Counted from the stretch's first letter, positions 53,844-63,296 are shown. The stretch: 64,000 bases of DNA from Paraburkholderia phenoliruptrix (GCF_019511605.1 NZ_JAEUAV010000020.1:58225-122224); one strand, 5' to 3'. A program made the numbers and translations. Notes: generated by a model from the letters alone, not told the origin.

Positions 53844-55283
53844 TCACTGCTCGTCGGGATCGATACCCGGCAACGCGCCGCCCATCACGCCATGTGCCTC
53901 CTCGCCGGGCAGCGCCTCCACTTCGCGCAGCTTGCGGTTCATGACCCGCGTGCGCGTTTCCGCTGCCTCGATGGAACGCGTGACCGTTTCAAGCTGCGAC
54001 TTCGTCTTCGCGAGCACATCGCCGAATTTGCCGAACTCCGTCTTGACGGCCCCGAGCACCTGCCACACCTCGCTCGAGCGCCGCTCTATGGCGAGCGTGC
54101 GGAAACCCATCTGTAAACTATTGAGCAGCGCGGTGAGCGTAGTAGGCCCGGCAATCGTCACGCGATAATCGCGTTGCAGCAGATCCGAGAGGCCCGGCCG
54201 ACGCAGCACCTCGGCGTATAACCCTTCGGTCGGCAGGAATAGCAGCGCGAAGTCGGTGGTGTGCGGCGGCGCCACGTATTTTTCGGCGATGCTGCGCGCC
54301 TCGGCGCGAATCCGTGCTTCCAGCGCACGCGACGCTTCTTCCACCGCAAGCGGATCAGCGCGTTCCTGCGCGTCGATCAGCCTCTCGTAGTCCTCACGCG
54401 GAAACTTCGCGTCGACAGGCAGCCACACCGTTCCGCCCGCCTCCGTTCGTCCCGGCAAGCGGATAGCGAACTCCACGCGCTCCGCGCTCCTGGGCACCGT
54501 GGCGACGTTCTTCGCGTACTGATCCGCGGTGAGCATCTGCTCGAGCAATGCTTCGAGTTGCACTTCACCCCACGTGCCGCGCGTCTTGACGTTCGTCAGC
54601 ACCTTTTTCAGGTCGCCGACGCCGGCCGCGAGCGTCTGCATTTCGCCGAGCCCGCGATGCACCTGCTCGAGTCGGTCGGATACCAGCTTGAACGACTCGC
54701 CAAGGCGCTGTTCAAGCGTGGCATGCAATTTTTCGTCGACCGTGCGCCGCATTTCCTCCAGCTTGCTCGCGTTATTCGACTCGATGTCCTTGAGCCGCTG
54801 CTCGATGGTCGCGCGAACTTCAGCGAAGCGCCGATCGTTCGCCTCGGTGAGTTGACCGAGTTGCAGGCTGAGCGTGTCGCCGAACTGCTTGAGCGAGCGG
54901 CCCTGCTCGTCGCGCGCCTGCTGCGCCTGTTGCTGCAGACTGTGGCGCACTGCGTCGAGTTGCTGGGCAAAGCCGTCGATCTTGCCGGCCTGCACGGTCG
55001 TCATGCTGCCGAATTGCGCGGCCAGCGTCTGCTGAAAGTGCGCGAAGCCGCCGCTCTGCTCGGTGCGCGACACGCGCGCCGTCTCGGCAATGTCATTGCG
55101 CAACTGCCGCTCGAGACGCTCGTACGCGTGCGCCTGCGCATCGGCTGCCGCGTCGACGCGCTGGCTCAGCAGTTCGAACTGTTCGTGCTCGCCGACGCCG
55201 CCCTGGCCGCGCATGAGCAAAGCCACAGCAAGCACGAGAGCGACCGCCAGCACGGCGACGGCTCCGACCAGAATCATCGTCAT
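53844..55283 (-). CDS. rmuC: RmuC-family putative DNA recombination protein
   Basis: The 479-residue product has a single N-terminal membrane helix (residues 1-25), a long coiled-coil (about 30-200) and the RmuC nuclease-like domain (about 210-440) with RGTWGEVQLEALLEQML and LPVDAKFPREDYERL. RmuC limits recombination at inverted repeats in E. coli; its mechanism is not known. Its ATG overlaps the stop of the next gene upstream (ATGA). Confidence 0.93.
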   Translation of the reverse strand: MTMILVGAVAVLAVALVLAVALLMRGQGGVGEHEQFELLSQRVDAAADAQAHAYERLERQLRNDIAETARVSRTEQSGGFAHFQQTLAAQFGSMTTVQAGKIDGFAQQLDAVRHSLQQQAQQARDEQGRSLKQFGDTLSLQLGQLTEANDRRFAEVRATIEQRLKDIESNNASKLEEMRRTVDEKLHATLEQRLGESFKLVSDRLEQVHRGLGEMQTLAAGVGDLKKVLTNVKTRGTWGEVQLEALLEQMLTADQYAKNVATVPRSAERVEFAIRLPGRTEAGGTVWLPVDAKFPREDYERLIDAQERADPLAVEEASRALEARIRAEARSIAEKYVAPPHTTDFALLFLPTEGLYAEVLRRPGLSDLLQRDYRVTIAGPTTLTALLNSLQMGFRTLAIERRSSEVWQVLGAVKTEFGKFGDVLAKTKSQLETVTRSIEAAETRTRVMNRKLREVEALPGEEAHGVMGGALPGIDPDEQ

Positions 55284-56269
55284 GCACGCGCCCGGCCGAT
55301 TACTTCGGCATTGATCGGATTGGGCGGCTGGCCCGCGCGCGGACCTTCGCCGAGAGCGGCGATCAGGTTGTCCGCGGCAAGATTGGCCATCGCGCGGCGC
55401 GTCGCTTCCGTTGCGCTGGCAATATGCGGCGTCAGCACGACATTCGGCACTGTAAGCAGGTCCGGGTTCAGGTTCGGCTCGCCTTCGTACACATCGAGCC
55501 CGGCCGCCGCGATCCGCTTTGCGCGCAGCGCCTCGACGAGCGCGGCATCGTCGACAATGCCGCCGCGCGCGATATTGGTCAGCGTGGCCGTGGGTTTCAT
55601 CAGCGCGAGTTCGGCAGTGCCGATCGTGTGATGGTTTTCCTTGGTGTACGGCAGAACCAGCACCACGTGATCGGCACGCCGCAACAGATCCTGCTTCGAT
55701 ACGTATTCGGCGTTCAGTTCGGCCTCGATTTCAGGCGCAACGCGCGAACGGTTGTGATAAAGCACCTGCATGTTAAAGCCGCGCGCACGCCGCGCAAGCG
55801 CCTGGCCGATCCGGCCCATGCCGATCACGCCCAATGTCGAACCGTGGAGGTCGCTGCCGAGAAAACCGTCGTACGACCATTTCTGCCACTTGCCGGCACG
55901 CAGCCAGTGCTCCGATTCCGCAATGCGCCGCGCTGCGGCCATCATCAGCGCCCAGCCGAAGTCCGCGGTCGATTCGTTCAGCACGTCGGGTGTGTTCGTG
56001 CCCAGCACGTTCGCCGCGTTGAACGCAGCCATGTCGAAGTTGTTGTAGCCCACCGCCATGTTCGACACCACGCGAAGACGCGGCGCGGCCGCAAGGACAT
56101 CGGCGCCGATCGGGTCGCCCGCCGTCAGCGCGCCGTCCTTGTCGGCGAGGCGGCGCTTCAACTCCTGCGCGGACAGCACGTCGCCCTGATTCCAGTCGAC
56201 GTCGAAATACCGTTGAAGCCGTTCGATCACGTCAGGAAAGATCGGACGGGCGACGAGTATCTTCTGCAT
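55280..56269 (-). CDS. D-isomer 2-hydroxyacid dehydrogenase (glyoxylate/hydroxypyruvate or 2-ketogluconate reductase type)
   Basis: The 329-residue product has the NAD(P)-binding GVIGMGRIGQALARRARGF near residue 150, the catalytic Arg in NIARGGIVDDAAL, the Glu in YEGEPNLNPDL and His in LTPHIASATEATR. Length and the N-terminal ILVARPIFPDVI fit GhrB-like reductases; exact substrate cannot be settled from sequence alone. It is coupled to rmuC downstream. Confidence 0.9.
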   Translation of the reverse strand: MQKILVARPIFPDVIERLQRYFDVDWNQGDVLSAQELKRRLADKDGALTAGDPIGADVLAAAPRLRVVSNMAVGYNNFDMAAFNAANVLGTNTPDVLNESTADFGWALMMAAARRIAESEHWLRAGKWQKWSYDGFLGSDLHGSTLGVIGMGRIGQALARRARGFNMQVLYHNRSRVAPEIEAELNAEYVSKQDLLRRADHVVLVLPYTKENHHTIGTAELALMKPTATLTNIARGGIVDDAALVEALRAKRIAAAGLDVYEGEPNLNPDLLTVPNVVLTPHIASATEATRRAMANLAADNLIAALGEGPRAGQPPNPINAEVIGRARA

Positions 56270-56323
56270 TGCAATTCTCCGTGTAGCGTGGCGAGTTCGA
56301 CGGCCTCGGCAGCAAGCTCAGTG

Positions 56324-57754
56324 TCAGAAAAACAGCCAGCCGGTGACGAGAAAAAGCGGCAACAACACTGCCCCCGACCAGGCCAGATAAGCGAAAAAAC
56401 TCGGCATGCGCACACCGCGCGACTCCGCGATGGCCTTGACCATGAAGTTCGGCGCATTGCCGATATAACTGTTCGCGCCCATGAACACTGCGCCCGCCGA
56501 GATCGCGGCAAGCGTGGTGGCGCCCGTGGTCATCAGCGAGGCAGCGTCGCCGCCGGCCAGGTTGAAGAACACGAGATACGTGGGCGCGTTGTCGAGAAAC
56601 GAAGATAGCAGGCCCGTTGCCCAGAAGTACATGGCGTTGTGCGGCTGCCCAGCGGAATCGGTGACGAGATGGACCACGCCCGCAAACGCGCCGGCCTCCC
56701 CCGCGCGCAGCATCATGATGACAGGCGCGATCGTCACGAAGATGCCGGCAAAGAGCTTGGCGACTTCTTCCATTGGCGCCCAGTTGAAGTCATTGCCCGC
56801 GCGAGCCGCACGCGGAGTCCACGCGAGAGACAGCACCGTGACGCAGATCAGCGCGACATCACGCACCGCGTTTTGCAAGGCCACGTGAGTGCCGAACACG
56901 TCGAAGCTCACACCTGGCTTCCACAAGCCGCTCATCAACACGAGGCCGACAACCACAGCGAGCAGAACGAAGTTGATCTTGCCGTCGATACCGAGAGCAG
57001 GCGAGTCGGGCGTCGGGTCCAGAAACCGCGCGCGCTCCTCTTCACGCCGATGGAAATAATACGAATCGAGGCAATAGAACGCAATCAGCAGCACACCGCA
57101 AACAAACAACATTGGCAGCGCGAGATGCGTAGTGGTCCAGAAGAAATCGACGCCCTGCAAAAAGCCAAGGAAGAGCGGCGGGTCGCCCAATGGCGACAAC
57201 GAACCGCCCGCATTGGCCACCAGAAAGATGAAGAAGATCACCACGTGCACGACATGCCGGCGATTGTCGTTCGCGCGCAGCAACGGCCGGATCAGCAGCA
57301 TGGCCGCGCCGGTGGTGCCCATTACGCTCGCGAGCAAGGTGCCGAGCGCAAGAATCGCTGCATTCAGGCGCGGCGTGCCGTGCAAATTGCCACGCACGCA
57401 AATCCCGCCCGCGACCGTGTAAAGCGCGCTCAGCAATACGATGAACGGAATATATTCTTCGAGCAACGCATGCATGAGCGTGCCGAACGCGACAGGCGCG
57501 CCGAAGGCAAAAGCGAACGGCACCAGAAACGCCAGCCCCCACGCCGCTGCGATCTTGCCGAAATGGTGATGCCAGAAAGCCGGCGCAACGAGCGGAAACA
57601 CTGCGATAGAGAGCAGCACGCCTGCAAACGGCAGTGCCCAAAGCGCGGATAGCGAGGCGCCGTTCAGAGTGGCAGCGCACGCAAGCTGAGGCCAACCCGT
57701 CAACATGAGTACGGCCGCGAGCGCCATGCTCGACGGCATCGCACGTCGATTCAT
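56324..57754 (-). CDS. CitMHS_2-like Na+/H+ antiporter family membrane protein
   Basis: The 476-residue protein has an N-terminal signal-like segment and about eleven further helices, with NAGGSLSPLGDPPLFLGFLQG and SSFLDNAPTYLVFF, motifs of the ion-transporter superfamily (NhaD/ArsB/CitMHS). The NAGG-SP-GDPP pattern is shared with NhaD-type sodium:proton antiporters. Ion specificity is not deducible. It lies about 80 bases after the lutC-like gene on the same strand. Confidence 0.82.
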   Translation of the reverse strand: MNRRAMPSSMALAAVLMLTGWPQLACAATLNGASLSALWALPFAGVLLSIAVFPLVAPAFWHHHFGKIAAAWGLAFLVPFAFAFGAPVAFGTLMHALLEEYIPFIVLLSALYTVAGGICVRGNLHGTPRLNAAILALGTLLASVMGTTGAAMLLIRPLLRANDNRRHVVHVVIFFIFLVANAGGSLSPLGDPPLFLGFLQGVDFFWTTTHLALPMLFVCGVLLIAFYCLDSYYFHRREEERARFLDPTPDSPALGIDGKINFVLLAVVVGLVLMSGLWKPGVSFDVFGTHVALQNAVRDVALICVTVLSLAWTPRAARAGNDFNWAPMEEVAKLFAGIFVTIAPVIMMLRAGEAGAFAGVVHLVTDSAGQPHNAMYFWATGLLSSFLDNAPTYLVFFNLAGGDAASLMTTGATTLAAISAGAVFMGANSYIGNAPNFMVKAIAESRGVRMPSFFAYLAWSGAVLLPLFLVTGWLFF

Positions 57755-57832
57755 ATTCTGGAACTTCCTTCTTTGAAATTGCGATGAAAAGCGCGGACCG
57801 GCCTGTCCGCGCAGAACGACCCGACACGCGGT

Positions 57833-58495
57833 TCAGGCGCCGAGTACGACGATCACATGCACGCGGTAAGGACCGTGTGCGCCCAGCACGATGGTCTGTT
57901 CGATATCGCCGGTACGCGAAGGCCCCGATACGAAGTTGACCGCACGCGGAAGCTCGCCCCGCTCGCTGCGGATCAACGCAAACGCTTCTTCATGTCCTGA
58001 CACGATGCGCGAAGCCGGCACGATTGCAATGTGCGTTTCCGGAAGCAGACCTGCTGATGCGTATGTCTGCGGCCCGGAGAGCAGCACGAGCGAGCCGGTC
58101 TCGGCCGTGGCGCAGAAGCAGCCAGTGAGGCCCACCACGTCGCCGTCGCGCGGCTTGCGAAATTCGACAGTCAGGCCCGCGTCGACCCAGCGCAGATCCT
58201 GCAGCGTTTGCCACGCAATGGCTTGCAAAGGCAACCCGTGCTGGACCAGGTAGCGGCGCGCAGCAGCCGGCACTTCGGCCAGCGACTCGACCGTGTCCAC
58301 GGTGGTCGCCATTTTTTGCGCTTCTTCGATAAAGCGCGCGGTCAGATCAGGCGGCATGTCCGGGCGCGGTCCCTGCGGATGGCGCGCCAGGTAGTCCGCC
58401 GCGGCCTCGCGCTCGGACGCGGCGGGTTCAGGCTCCCGGCCTTGTGCCGCGCGGATGCGCGCCAGGATGTTGCGGCGGGCAGTCGATGTGTCCAT
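57833..58495 (-). CDS. LutC/YkgG family protein (LUD domain)
   Basis: LutC acts with the iron-sulfur proteins LutA and LutB in oxidising L-lactate. The 220-residue product has the LUD-domain segments GLTGCFCATAETGSLVLLSGP and FVSGPSRTGDIEQTIVLGAHGP. No lutA or lutB lies nearby, so this is an orphan copy. The ATG at 58495 is preceded by upstream in-frame codons without support. Neighbours are pncB and an antiporter. Confidence 0.88.
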   Translation of the reverse strand: MDTSTARRNILARIRAAQGREPEPAASEREAAADYLARHPQGPRPDMPPDLTARFIEEAQKMATTVDTVESLAEVPAAARRYLVQHGLPLQAIAWQTLQDLRWVDAGLTVEFRKPRDGDVVGLTGCFCATAETGSLVLLSGPQTYASAGLLPETHIAIVPASRIVSGHEEAFALIRSERGELPRAVNFVSGPSRTGDIEQTIVLGAHGPYRVHVIVVLGA

Positions 58496-58681
58496 ATGCG
58501 AAAGTCCTCGAGAGTCCTCGTGTCGACAGCCGTGCGATATGCAAGCCTTGCATGTCGGGGAATTATACCGGCCGCCCTCCGCGCGAACACCCTGGCCGGA
58601 CGGCATAGGAACACCTCGCGCACGCGAGAGATGCGCTACGAGCTGCGCCCGGCGAGCGCCCTGCCTGCGCTTTTCGCGGTG

Positions 58682-59878
58682 CTACTTTGCCGCCTCTTCC
58701 TCAGGCTGCGCGATGCCGAACACCTGGCGCAGATAGGCCAGATAAGCCTTGTCCTCGCACATGTTCTTGCCCGGCGAATCCGACAGCTTGGCCACCGGCT
58801 GCCCGTTGCAGCGAACCATCTTGATTACGATCTGCAACGGGTTGTAGCCGAGGTCGTTGGTCAGATTGGTGCCCACGCCGAACGCGAGTTTGCAGCGGCC
58901 GCGAAAGCGCTCGTAGAGTTGCAGCACCTTGGGAATGTCCAGTGCGTCGGAAAACACCAGGATCTTCGTGCGCGGGTCGCAACGGTTCGCCTCGTAGTGC
59001 TTGAGCAGGCGCTCGCCCCAGTCGAACGGATCGCCCGAGTCGTGACGCGCGCCATCGAACAGCTTGCAGAAGTACATGTCGAAGTCGCGCAGAAACGCTT
59101 GCATACCATAGACGTCGGACAGGGCAATGCCCAGGTCGCCGCGATACTCCTTCGCCCACATTTCAAAGCCGAAAATCTGCGAATCGCGCAGCCGGGGGCC
59201 GAGGGCCTGACATGCCTGCAGATACTCGTGCGCCATCGTGCCGAGCGGCGTGAGGCTGTGCTTCATTGCGTAGAACACGTTGCTCGTGCCGGCGAACTGT
59301 TCGCCCAACCCATCCTTCAGGGTGAGGATGACTTCCTCGTGCCACTCTTTCGAGAAGCGGCGCCGCGTGCCGTAATCGGCGATCTTGCAGTCGGCGAATT
59401 CGGGTCGCGCGCCAAGAAGTTTCATCTTTTCGACGAGGCGTCCGCGACCTTCGCTGTAGTCCGGTTCCTGTTGCGTGTTGCGGAAGTAGACCTCGTTGAC
59501 GATCGCGAGCATCGGGATCTCGAACAGGATCGTATGCAGCCACGGGCCTTTGATCTCGATGTCGATCTCGCCGTTGTTCTTCGGCGAGGGCTCGATAGAA
59601 ATGTACTTCTCGTTCAGATGAAAGAGCGCGAGGAACTCGATGAAGTCGCCCTTGATAAAGCGCATGCGCCGCAGGTAGTCGAGCTCGTCGTCGGTAAAGC
59701 GCAACTCGCAGAGCTTGCGCACCTCGTTGCGAATTTCGCCGATGTACGGCACGAGATCGACGTTGGGCGTGCGGCAACGGAAGCGATACTCGACGTTGGC
59801 CGCCGGGAAGTGATGCAGCACCACCTGCATCATCGTGAACTTGTACAGATCGGTGTCGAGCAGCGAAGTAATAATCAT
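58682..59878 (-). CDS. pncB: Nicotinate phosphoribosyltransferase
   Basis: PncB makes nicotinate mononucleotide in the NAD salvage pathway. The 398-residue product starts SLLDTDLYKFTMMQVVLHHF, has DYGTRRRFSKEWHE, GTSNVFYAMK with the phosphorylated-histidine neighbourhood, HDSGDPFDWGE and VFSDALDIPK. The ATG at 59878 is the first that matches the family. It is divergent from fdxA. Confidence 0.97.
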   Translation of the reverse strand: MIITSLLDTDLYKFTMMQVVLHHFPAANVEYRFRCRTPNVDLVPYIGEIRNEVRKLCELRFTDDELDYLRRMRFIKGDFIEFLALFHLNEKYISIEPSPKNNGEIDIEIKGPWLHTILFEIPMLAIVNEVYFRNTQQEPDYSEGRGRLVEKMKLLGARPEFADCKIADYGTRRRFSKEWHEEVILTLKDGLGEQFAGTSNVFYAMKHSLTPLGTMAHEYLQACQALGPRLRDSQIFGFEMWAKEYRGDLGIALSDVYGMQAFLRDFDMYFCKLFDGARHDSGDPFDWGERLLKHYEANRCDPRTKILVFSDALDIPKVLQLYERFRGRCKLAFGVGTNLTNDLGYNPLQIVIKMVRCNGQPVAKLSDSPGKNMCEDKAYLAYLRQVFGIAQPEEEAAK

Positions 59879-60175
59879 GATGGTGCGAACTGGACTGCAG
59901 GAAGTACGGAAGGCCTGACTCAACCCATGCATATGGCGCGCCTCGTGCGCGCCGGCTTGACGCATGTTACCCGAATGCGCCGCCCTTCAGGCTCGAACCC
60001 GCGGCCAGCAGGCGCCGCCCCGGCCGCGCGCGGTCATTCATTGCCCGCGCAATAAACTAATCACGAAAACATATAAAAGGCATGGCGCGATGCTGCATGC
60101 GCCTCTTGACGTTACGTTACAATAGCGCTTTTGGCGTTTGCGCCTTCCCTGATTCCGCATGCAGGAGCTGCCTGA
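59879..60175. other. Divergent region between pncB and fdxA
   Basis: About 300 bases without a supported gene. A TACAAT at 60118-60123 on the plus strand could be an fdxA -10, but TTGAC lies too close (6 bases) to serve as its -35. Confidence 0.4.
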
Positions 60176-60499
60176 ATGACTCACGTTGTGACCGAGAGCT
60201 GCATCAAGTGCCGCTATACCGACTGCGTCGATGTGTGCCCGGTGGACTGCTTTCGCGAAGGTCCCAACTTCCTCGCGATCGACCCCGATGAATGCATCGA
60301 CTGTGCCGTGTGCGTGGCCGAATGCCCGGTGAACGCCATTTATGCCGAAGAAGACGTGCCGGGCGACCAGCAGAACTTCATCGAGCTGAATGCGGATCTC
60401 GCCAAGAGCTGGCCGAGCATCACGAAGACCAAGGCGCCGCTGCCGGAAGCCGACGAGTTCAAGGACGTCAAGGAAAAGCTCGCGCTGCTAGTGCGCTGA
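60176..60499 (+). CDS. fdxA: Seven-iron ferredoxin
   Basis: The 107-residue product is a [3Fe-4S][4Fe-4S] ferredoxin of the FdxA type. The N-terminal cluster pattern is Cys9, Cys17 and Cys21-Pro in ESCIKCRYTDCVDVCPVDCF, with Cys40/43/46 in CIDCAVCVAECPVNAI. The C-terminal helical extension (EDVPGDQQNFIELNADLAKSWP) is typical of the Azotobacter FdI family. It donates electrons to oxidoreductases; the exact partner is unknown. Confidence 0.96.
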   Translation: MTHVVTESCIKCRYTDCVDVCPVDCFREGPNFLAIDPDECIDCAVCVAECPVNAIYAEEDVPGDQQNFIELNADLAKSWPSITKTKAPLPEADEFKDVKEKLALLVR

Positions 60500-60558
60500 G
60501 CGTTGCAGCCTGTCACGCACCCTGCGCGCTCCGACCAATTTGAGATGAAGCCAAGGTA

Positions 60559-60587
60559 TTGACAGGCGCCTAACCTGCTCCTACAAT
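60559..60587 (+). promoter_or_regulatory. Sigma70 promoter of the tRNA-Asn pair
   Basis: TTGACA (60559-60564), a 17-base spacer and TACAAT (60582-60587). Predicted start near 60594, about 21 bases before the first tRNA-Asn. Confidence 0.88.
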
Positions 60588-60614
60588 TCCGTTTCTCTGC
60601 TGTTGTTGTTCTGT

Positions 60615-60690
60615 TCCTCGATAGCTCAGTCGGTAGAGCGCCGGACTGTTAATCCGTAGGTCCCTGGTTCGAGCCCAGGTCGAGGAGCCA
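60615..60690 (+). tRNA. tRNA-Asn (GTT), first copy
   Basis: 76 bases with CCA encoded. The acceptor TCCTCGA pairs with TCGAGGA, anticodon loop CTGTTAA gives GTT, and the T arm contains GGTTCGAGCCC. Identical to the second copy. Confidence 0.97.
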
Positions 60691-60700
60691 AGAATTGCAA

Positions 60701-60728
60701 AAGCCCGTTAACCAAGACGGGCTTTTTT
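60701..60728 (+). terminator. Terminator between the two tRNA-Asn genes
   Basis: Stem AAGCCCGT/ACGGGCTT followed by six T, 11 bases after the first copy. The second copy lies only 25 bases beyond, so it depends on read-through or on a promoter not seen. Confidence 0.85.
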
Positions 60729-60752
60729 ATGTAGATCAAGTTGTACTGTTGT

Positions 60753-60828
60753 TCCTCGATAGCTCAGTCGGTAGAGCGCCGGACTGTTAATCCGTAGGTC
60801 CCTGGTTCGAGCCCAGGTCGAGGAGCCA
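60753..60828 (+). tRNA. tRNA-Asn (GTT), second copy
   Basis: 76 bases, identical to 60615-60690. The identical 11 bases of upstream context (TTCCTCG preceded by GTTG/CTGT) suggest a recent tandem duplication. Confidence 0.97.
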
Positions 60829-60835
60829 GAATTCG

Positions 60836-60866
60836 AAAGGCCCGCATCCGTGCGGGCCTTTTCTTT
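60836..60866 (+). terminator. Terminator after the second tRNA-Asn
   Basis: Stem AAAGGCCCGCA with TCC loop and TGCGGGCCTTT, followed by a T-rich run. Confidence 0.9.
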
Positions 60867-61011
60867 TTGTGCGCTGCGACTGTAATCGTGCGGCGTCATG
60901 CGACGCGCGTTGACGGGGGCGCTCGCCTGCCGCAAAGGCGGTATACGATGGCGGCTTCGCAGTGCGCAACCGCACTGCCCACGCACCCCTTGCTCCTCAG
61001 TCGGCACTCCC

Positions 61012-61512
61012 ATGAAACTCGCTCCTTCGCGCATCGCCCTTTCAGCGGCGCTGAACGTCGCCCTTGCAGTCGCGTCCACTGTCGTCATGCTTCCCGCGCA
61101 CGGCGAAGAACTCGGCAGCGTCAATACGAATTTCCGCATCACCGGTTCGGACCGCGTGGTGGTCGAGGCCTACGACGATCCGCTCGTCCAAGGCGTGACC
61201 TGCTACGTGTCGCGGGCGCGCACCGGCGGCGTCAAAGGCACGCTGGGCATTGCCGAAGATCCCACCGAGGCATCCATAGCGTGCCGCCAGGTCGGCCCGA
61301 TTCACTTCAGCGGTCCGTTGAAGCAGCAAGCCGATGTGTTCTCGGTCAGCATGTCGTTGATCTTCAAGTCGTTGCACGTGGTGCGCGTGGTGGACACCAA
61401 ACGTAACGCGCTGGTGTATCTCACTTACAGCGATCGGGTGGTAAGCGGCAGCGCGAAGAACAGCGTCAGCGCCGTGCCGATGCCTGCCGGCACGACTATT
61501 CCGCTCAGGTAA
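61012..61512 (+). CDS. creA: CreA-like periplasmic protein
   Basis: The 166-residue product has a signal peptide ending near LPAHGEE and then closely follows E. coli CreA: GSVNTNFRITGSDRVVVEAYDDP, VTCYVSRARTGG, SIACRQVGPI and VYLTYSDRVV. CreA has unknown function, although in E. coli it sits with the CreBC two-component system; no creBC is here. The ATG at 61012 gives a normal signal. Confidence 0.92.
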   Translation: MKLAPSRIALSAALNVALAVASTVVMLPAHGEELGSVNTNFRITGSDRVVVEAYDDPLVQGVTCYVSRARTGGVKGTLGIAEDPTEASIACRQVGPIHFSGPLKQQADVFSVSMSLIFKSLHVVRVVDTKRNALVYLTYSDRVVSGSAKNSVSAVPMPAGTTIPLR

Positions 61513-61651
61513 GCAGACCGACGCCGCCGCGTTGCGCAGCCGGGCCGCATCCTACGAAAAAGCGCACGTCGCGCGCAGCGGCTCGGCACGCATCGCCGCG
61601 CCCGCGTGTGCGATGCCGCGCTAAACTGAGTGGCTGTGCGAGAGCTCTGCC

Positions 61652-62482
61652 ATGACCGCTGTCCATCGTTTCCGCAATTCCGCCCGTTATTGGCGTACGC
61701 CGCTTCTGCCCGGCGCGGATCTGCTCACGGCCGAATATCACGACCACGAATTCACGCCGCACTGGCATGACGCGTACACGATCCCGGTGATCGTCGCGGG
61801 CGCCGAGGGTTACCGCTATCGCGGCTCGGACTATGTCGCCGAAGCGGGCGGCGTGCCGATCATCAATCCGGGAGAGCTGCACACGGGCTCGAAAGCGGTG
61901 GAGGCCGGCTGGCGCTATCGGGTGATGTATGCGCCCGTGCCATACATCCACGAACTCGCCAACGAAGTCGCCGGCAAGCCGCAGCCGCAGCCATGGTTCG
62001 CGCCGGGCGTGATCCGCGACCCCGATCTCGCCGCGCGGCTCGCGAACGCGCACCGCCTGCTCGAAACAGGTACCAATGCGCTCGCCGCCGAAGCCGCGCT
62101 GCTCGACGCACTGTCCACGCTGCTCGTGCGATACGGACAGACGCAGCCGGAGCCCTCGCACGCCCCAGCTGACGACATGCGCATCGCGCTAATGAAAGAG
62201 CGTCTGACGGGCGACCTGCTCGAACCGGTCACGCTTGCAGAGCTCGCGCGAGCCGCCGGGTTGTCGCCGTTCCACGCGGCGCGCCTGTTCAACCGGAGCA
62301 CCGGCCTGCCGCCGCACGCGTGGCGCAATCAGGTGCGCTTGCAACGCGCGCTCGCGCCGCTGCGCGCGGGCGTGCCGGTCACCGAGGTGGCGGCCGCCAG
62401 CGGCTTTACGGACCAGAGCCATTTCACGCGCCATTTCCGGCGCATGTTCGGCGTGCCGCCGGGGCGCTGGCAAGGAACCTGA
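61652..62482 (+). CDS. AraC-family transcriptional regulator
   Basis: The 276-residue product has an N-terminal cupin-type sensor (HDHEFTPHWHDAYTIPVI, an AraC-type beta-barrel) and a C-terminal double helix-turn-helix with LTLAELARAAGLSPFHAARLFNRSTGLPPHAWRNQ and SGFTDQSHFTRHFRRMFG. Being directly before azlC-azlD on the same strand, it is the likely local regulator of them. The effector is unknown. Confidence 0.92.
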   Translation: MTAVHRFRNSARYWRTPLLPGADLLTAEYHDHEFTPHWHDAYTIPVIVAGAEGYRYRGSDYVAEAGGVPIINPGELHTGSKAVEAGWRYRVMYAPVPYIHELANEVAGKPQPQPWFAPGVIRDPDLAARLANAHRLLETGTNALAAEAALLDALSTLLVRYGQTQPEPSHAPADDMRIALMKERLTGDLLEPVTLAELARAAGLSPFHAARLFNRSTGLPPHAWRNQVRLQRALAPLRAGVPVTEVAAASGFTDQSHFTRHFRRMFGVPPGRWQGT

Positions 62483-62558
62483 GCTTCGATCGTCCGCAAG
62501 AACGTACAAGTCCTGCCGTGGGCCGCCCGCTATGCTTCCCGACTCAAGGAGGCAAATC

Positions 62559-63296
62559 TTGACCCAGTCGAAACGTTTGAAGGAGTTCACCACCGGCGCC
62601 CGCGACATCATTCCGATGATGATCGGCTCGGCGCCCTTCGGTGTGATCTACGGCACGCTCGTGGCGTCCGGCCCGCTGCACTTGTGGCAGGGCCAGTTGA
62701 TGTCGCTCGTCGTATTCGCCGGCTCCGCGCAGTTCATAGCGCTCGGACTGATTGCCGGTCACGCGAGTTTCGCCGTGATCCTCGCCACCACGTTCGTCGT
62801 CAATTTGCGTCACGTGCTGTACAGCGCGACGCTTGCGCCGCATGTCGCGCATTTGCCGGCGCGCTGGCGCTGGGCCCTCGCCGCGCTGCTCACGGACGAG
62901 GTGTTCGCCGTCGCCTGGGAACACTACCGCAACCGCGAGCCGGGCACGGTGGGCCCGCATTACTTCTTCGGCGCGGGTCTCGCCATGTATCTGAACTGGC
63001 AGTGCTGGACCGTGGGCGGCTTGCTGTTTGGCGCGGCGTTCCCCGGCCTGCAATCGCTCGGGCTCGATTTCGCGATGGTTGCGACCTTCATTGCGATCGT
63101 CGTGCCGCAACTTGTAGCGGTGCGCTACATCGCGGCTGCGACGACTGCGGGCACGCTCGCCTTCCTGTGGCAGGCGTGGCCGTACAAACTCGGTCTGCTT
63201 GCCGCGGTGTTCGCGGGCGTCGCGGTCGGCGTCGTGCTGTCGGCGCCGGCCCTGCGTTCGCGGCGCGGGCGTCGATCGGCGGAGGCGTCGCGATGA
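62559..63296 (+). CDS. azlC: AzlC family branched-chain amino-acid exporter subunit
   Basis: AzlC with AzlD forms the BrnFE-type exporter of branched-chain amino acids or similar compounds. The 245-residue product has about seven helices, IPMMIGSAPFGVIYGTL, and the characteristic FAGSAQFIALGL and NLRHVLYSATLAPH. A TTG at 62559 is preceded by AAGGAGG 6 bases upstream and is preferred over the ATG at 62532, which has no such site. Confidence 0.93.
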   Translation: MTQSKRLKEFTTGARDIIPMMIGSAPFGVIYGTLVASGPLHLWQGQLMSLVVFAGSAQFIALGLIAGHASFAVILATTFVVNLRHVLYSATLAPHVAHLPARWRWALAALLTDEVFAVAWEHYRNREPGTVGPHYFFGAGLAMYLNWQCWTVGGLLFGAAFPGLQSLGLDFAMVATFIAIVVPQLVAVRYIAAATTAGTLAFLWQAWPYKLGLLAAVFAGVAVGVVLSAPALRSRRGRRSAEASR

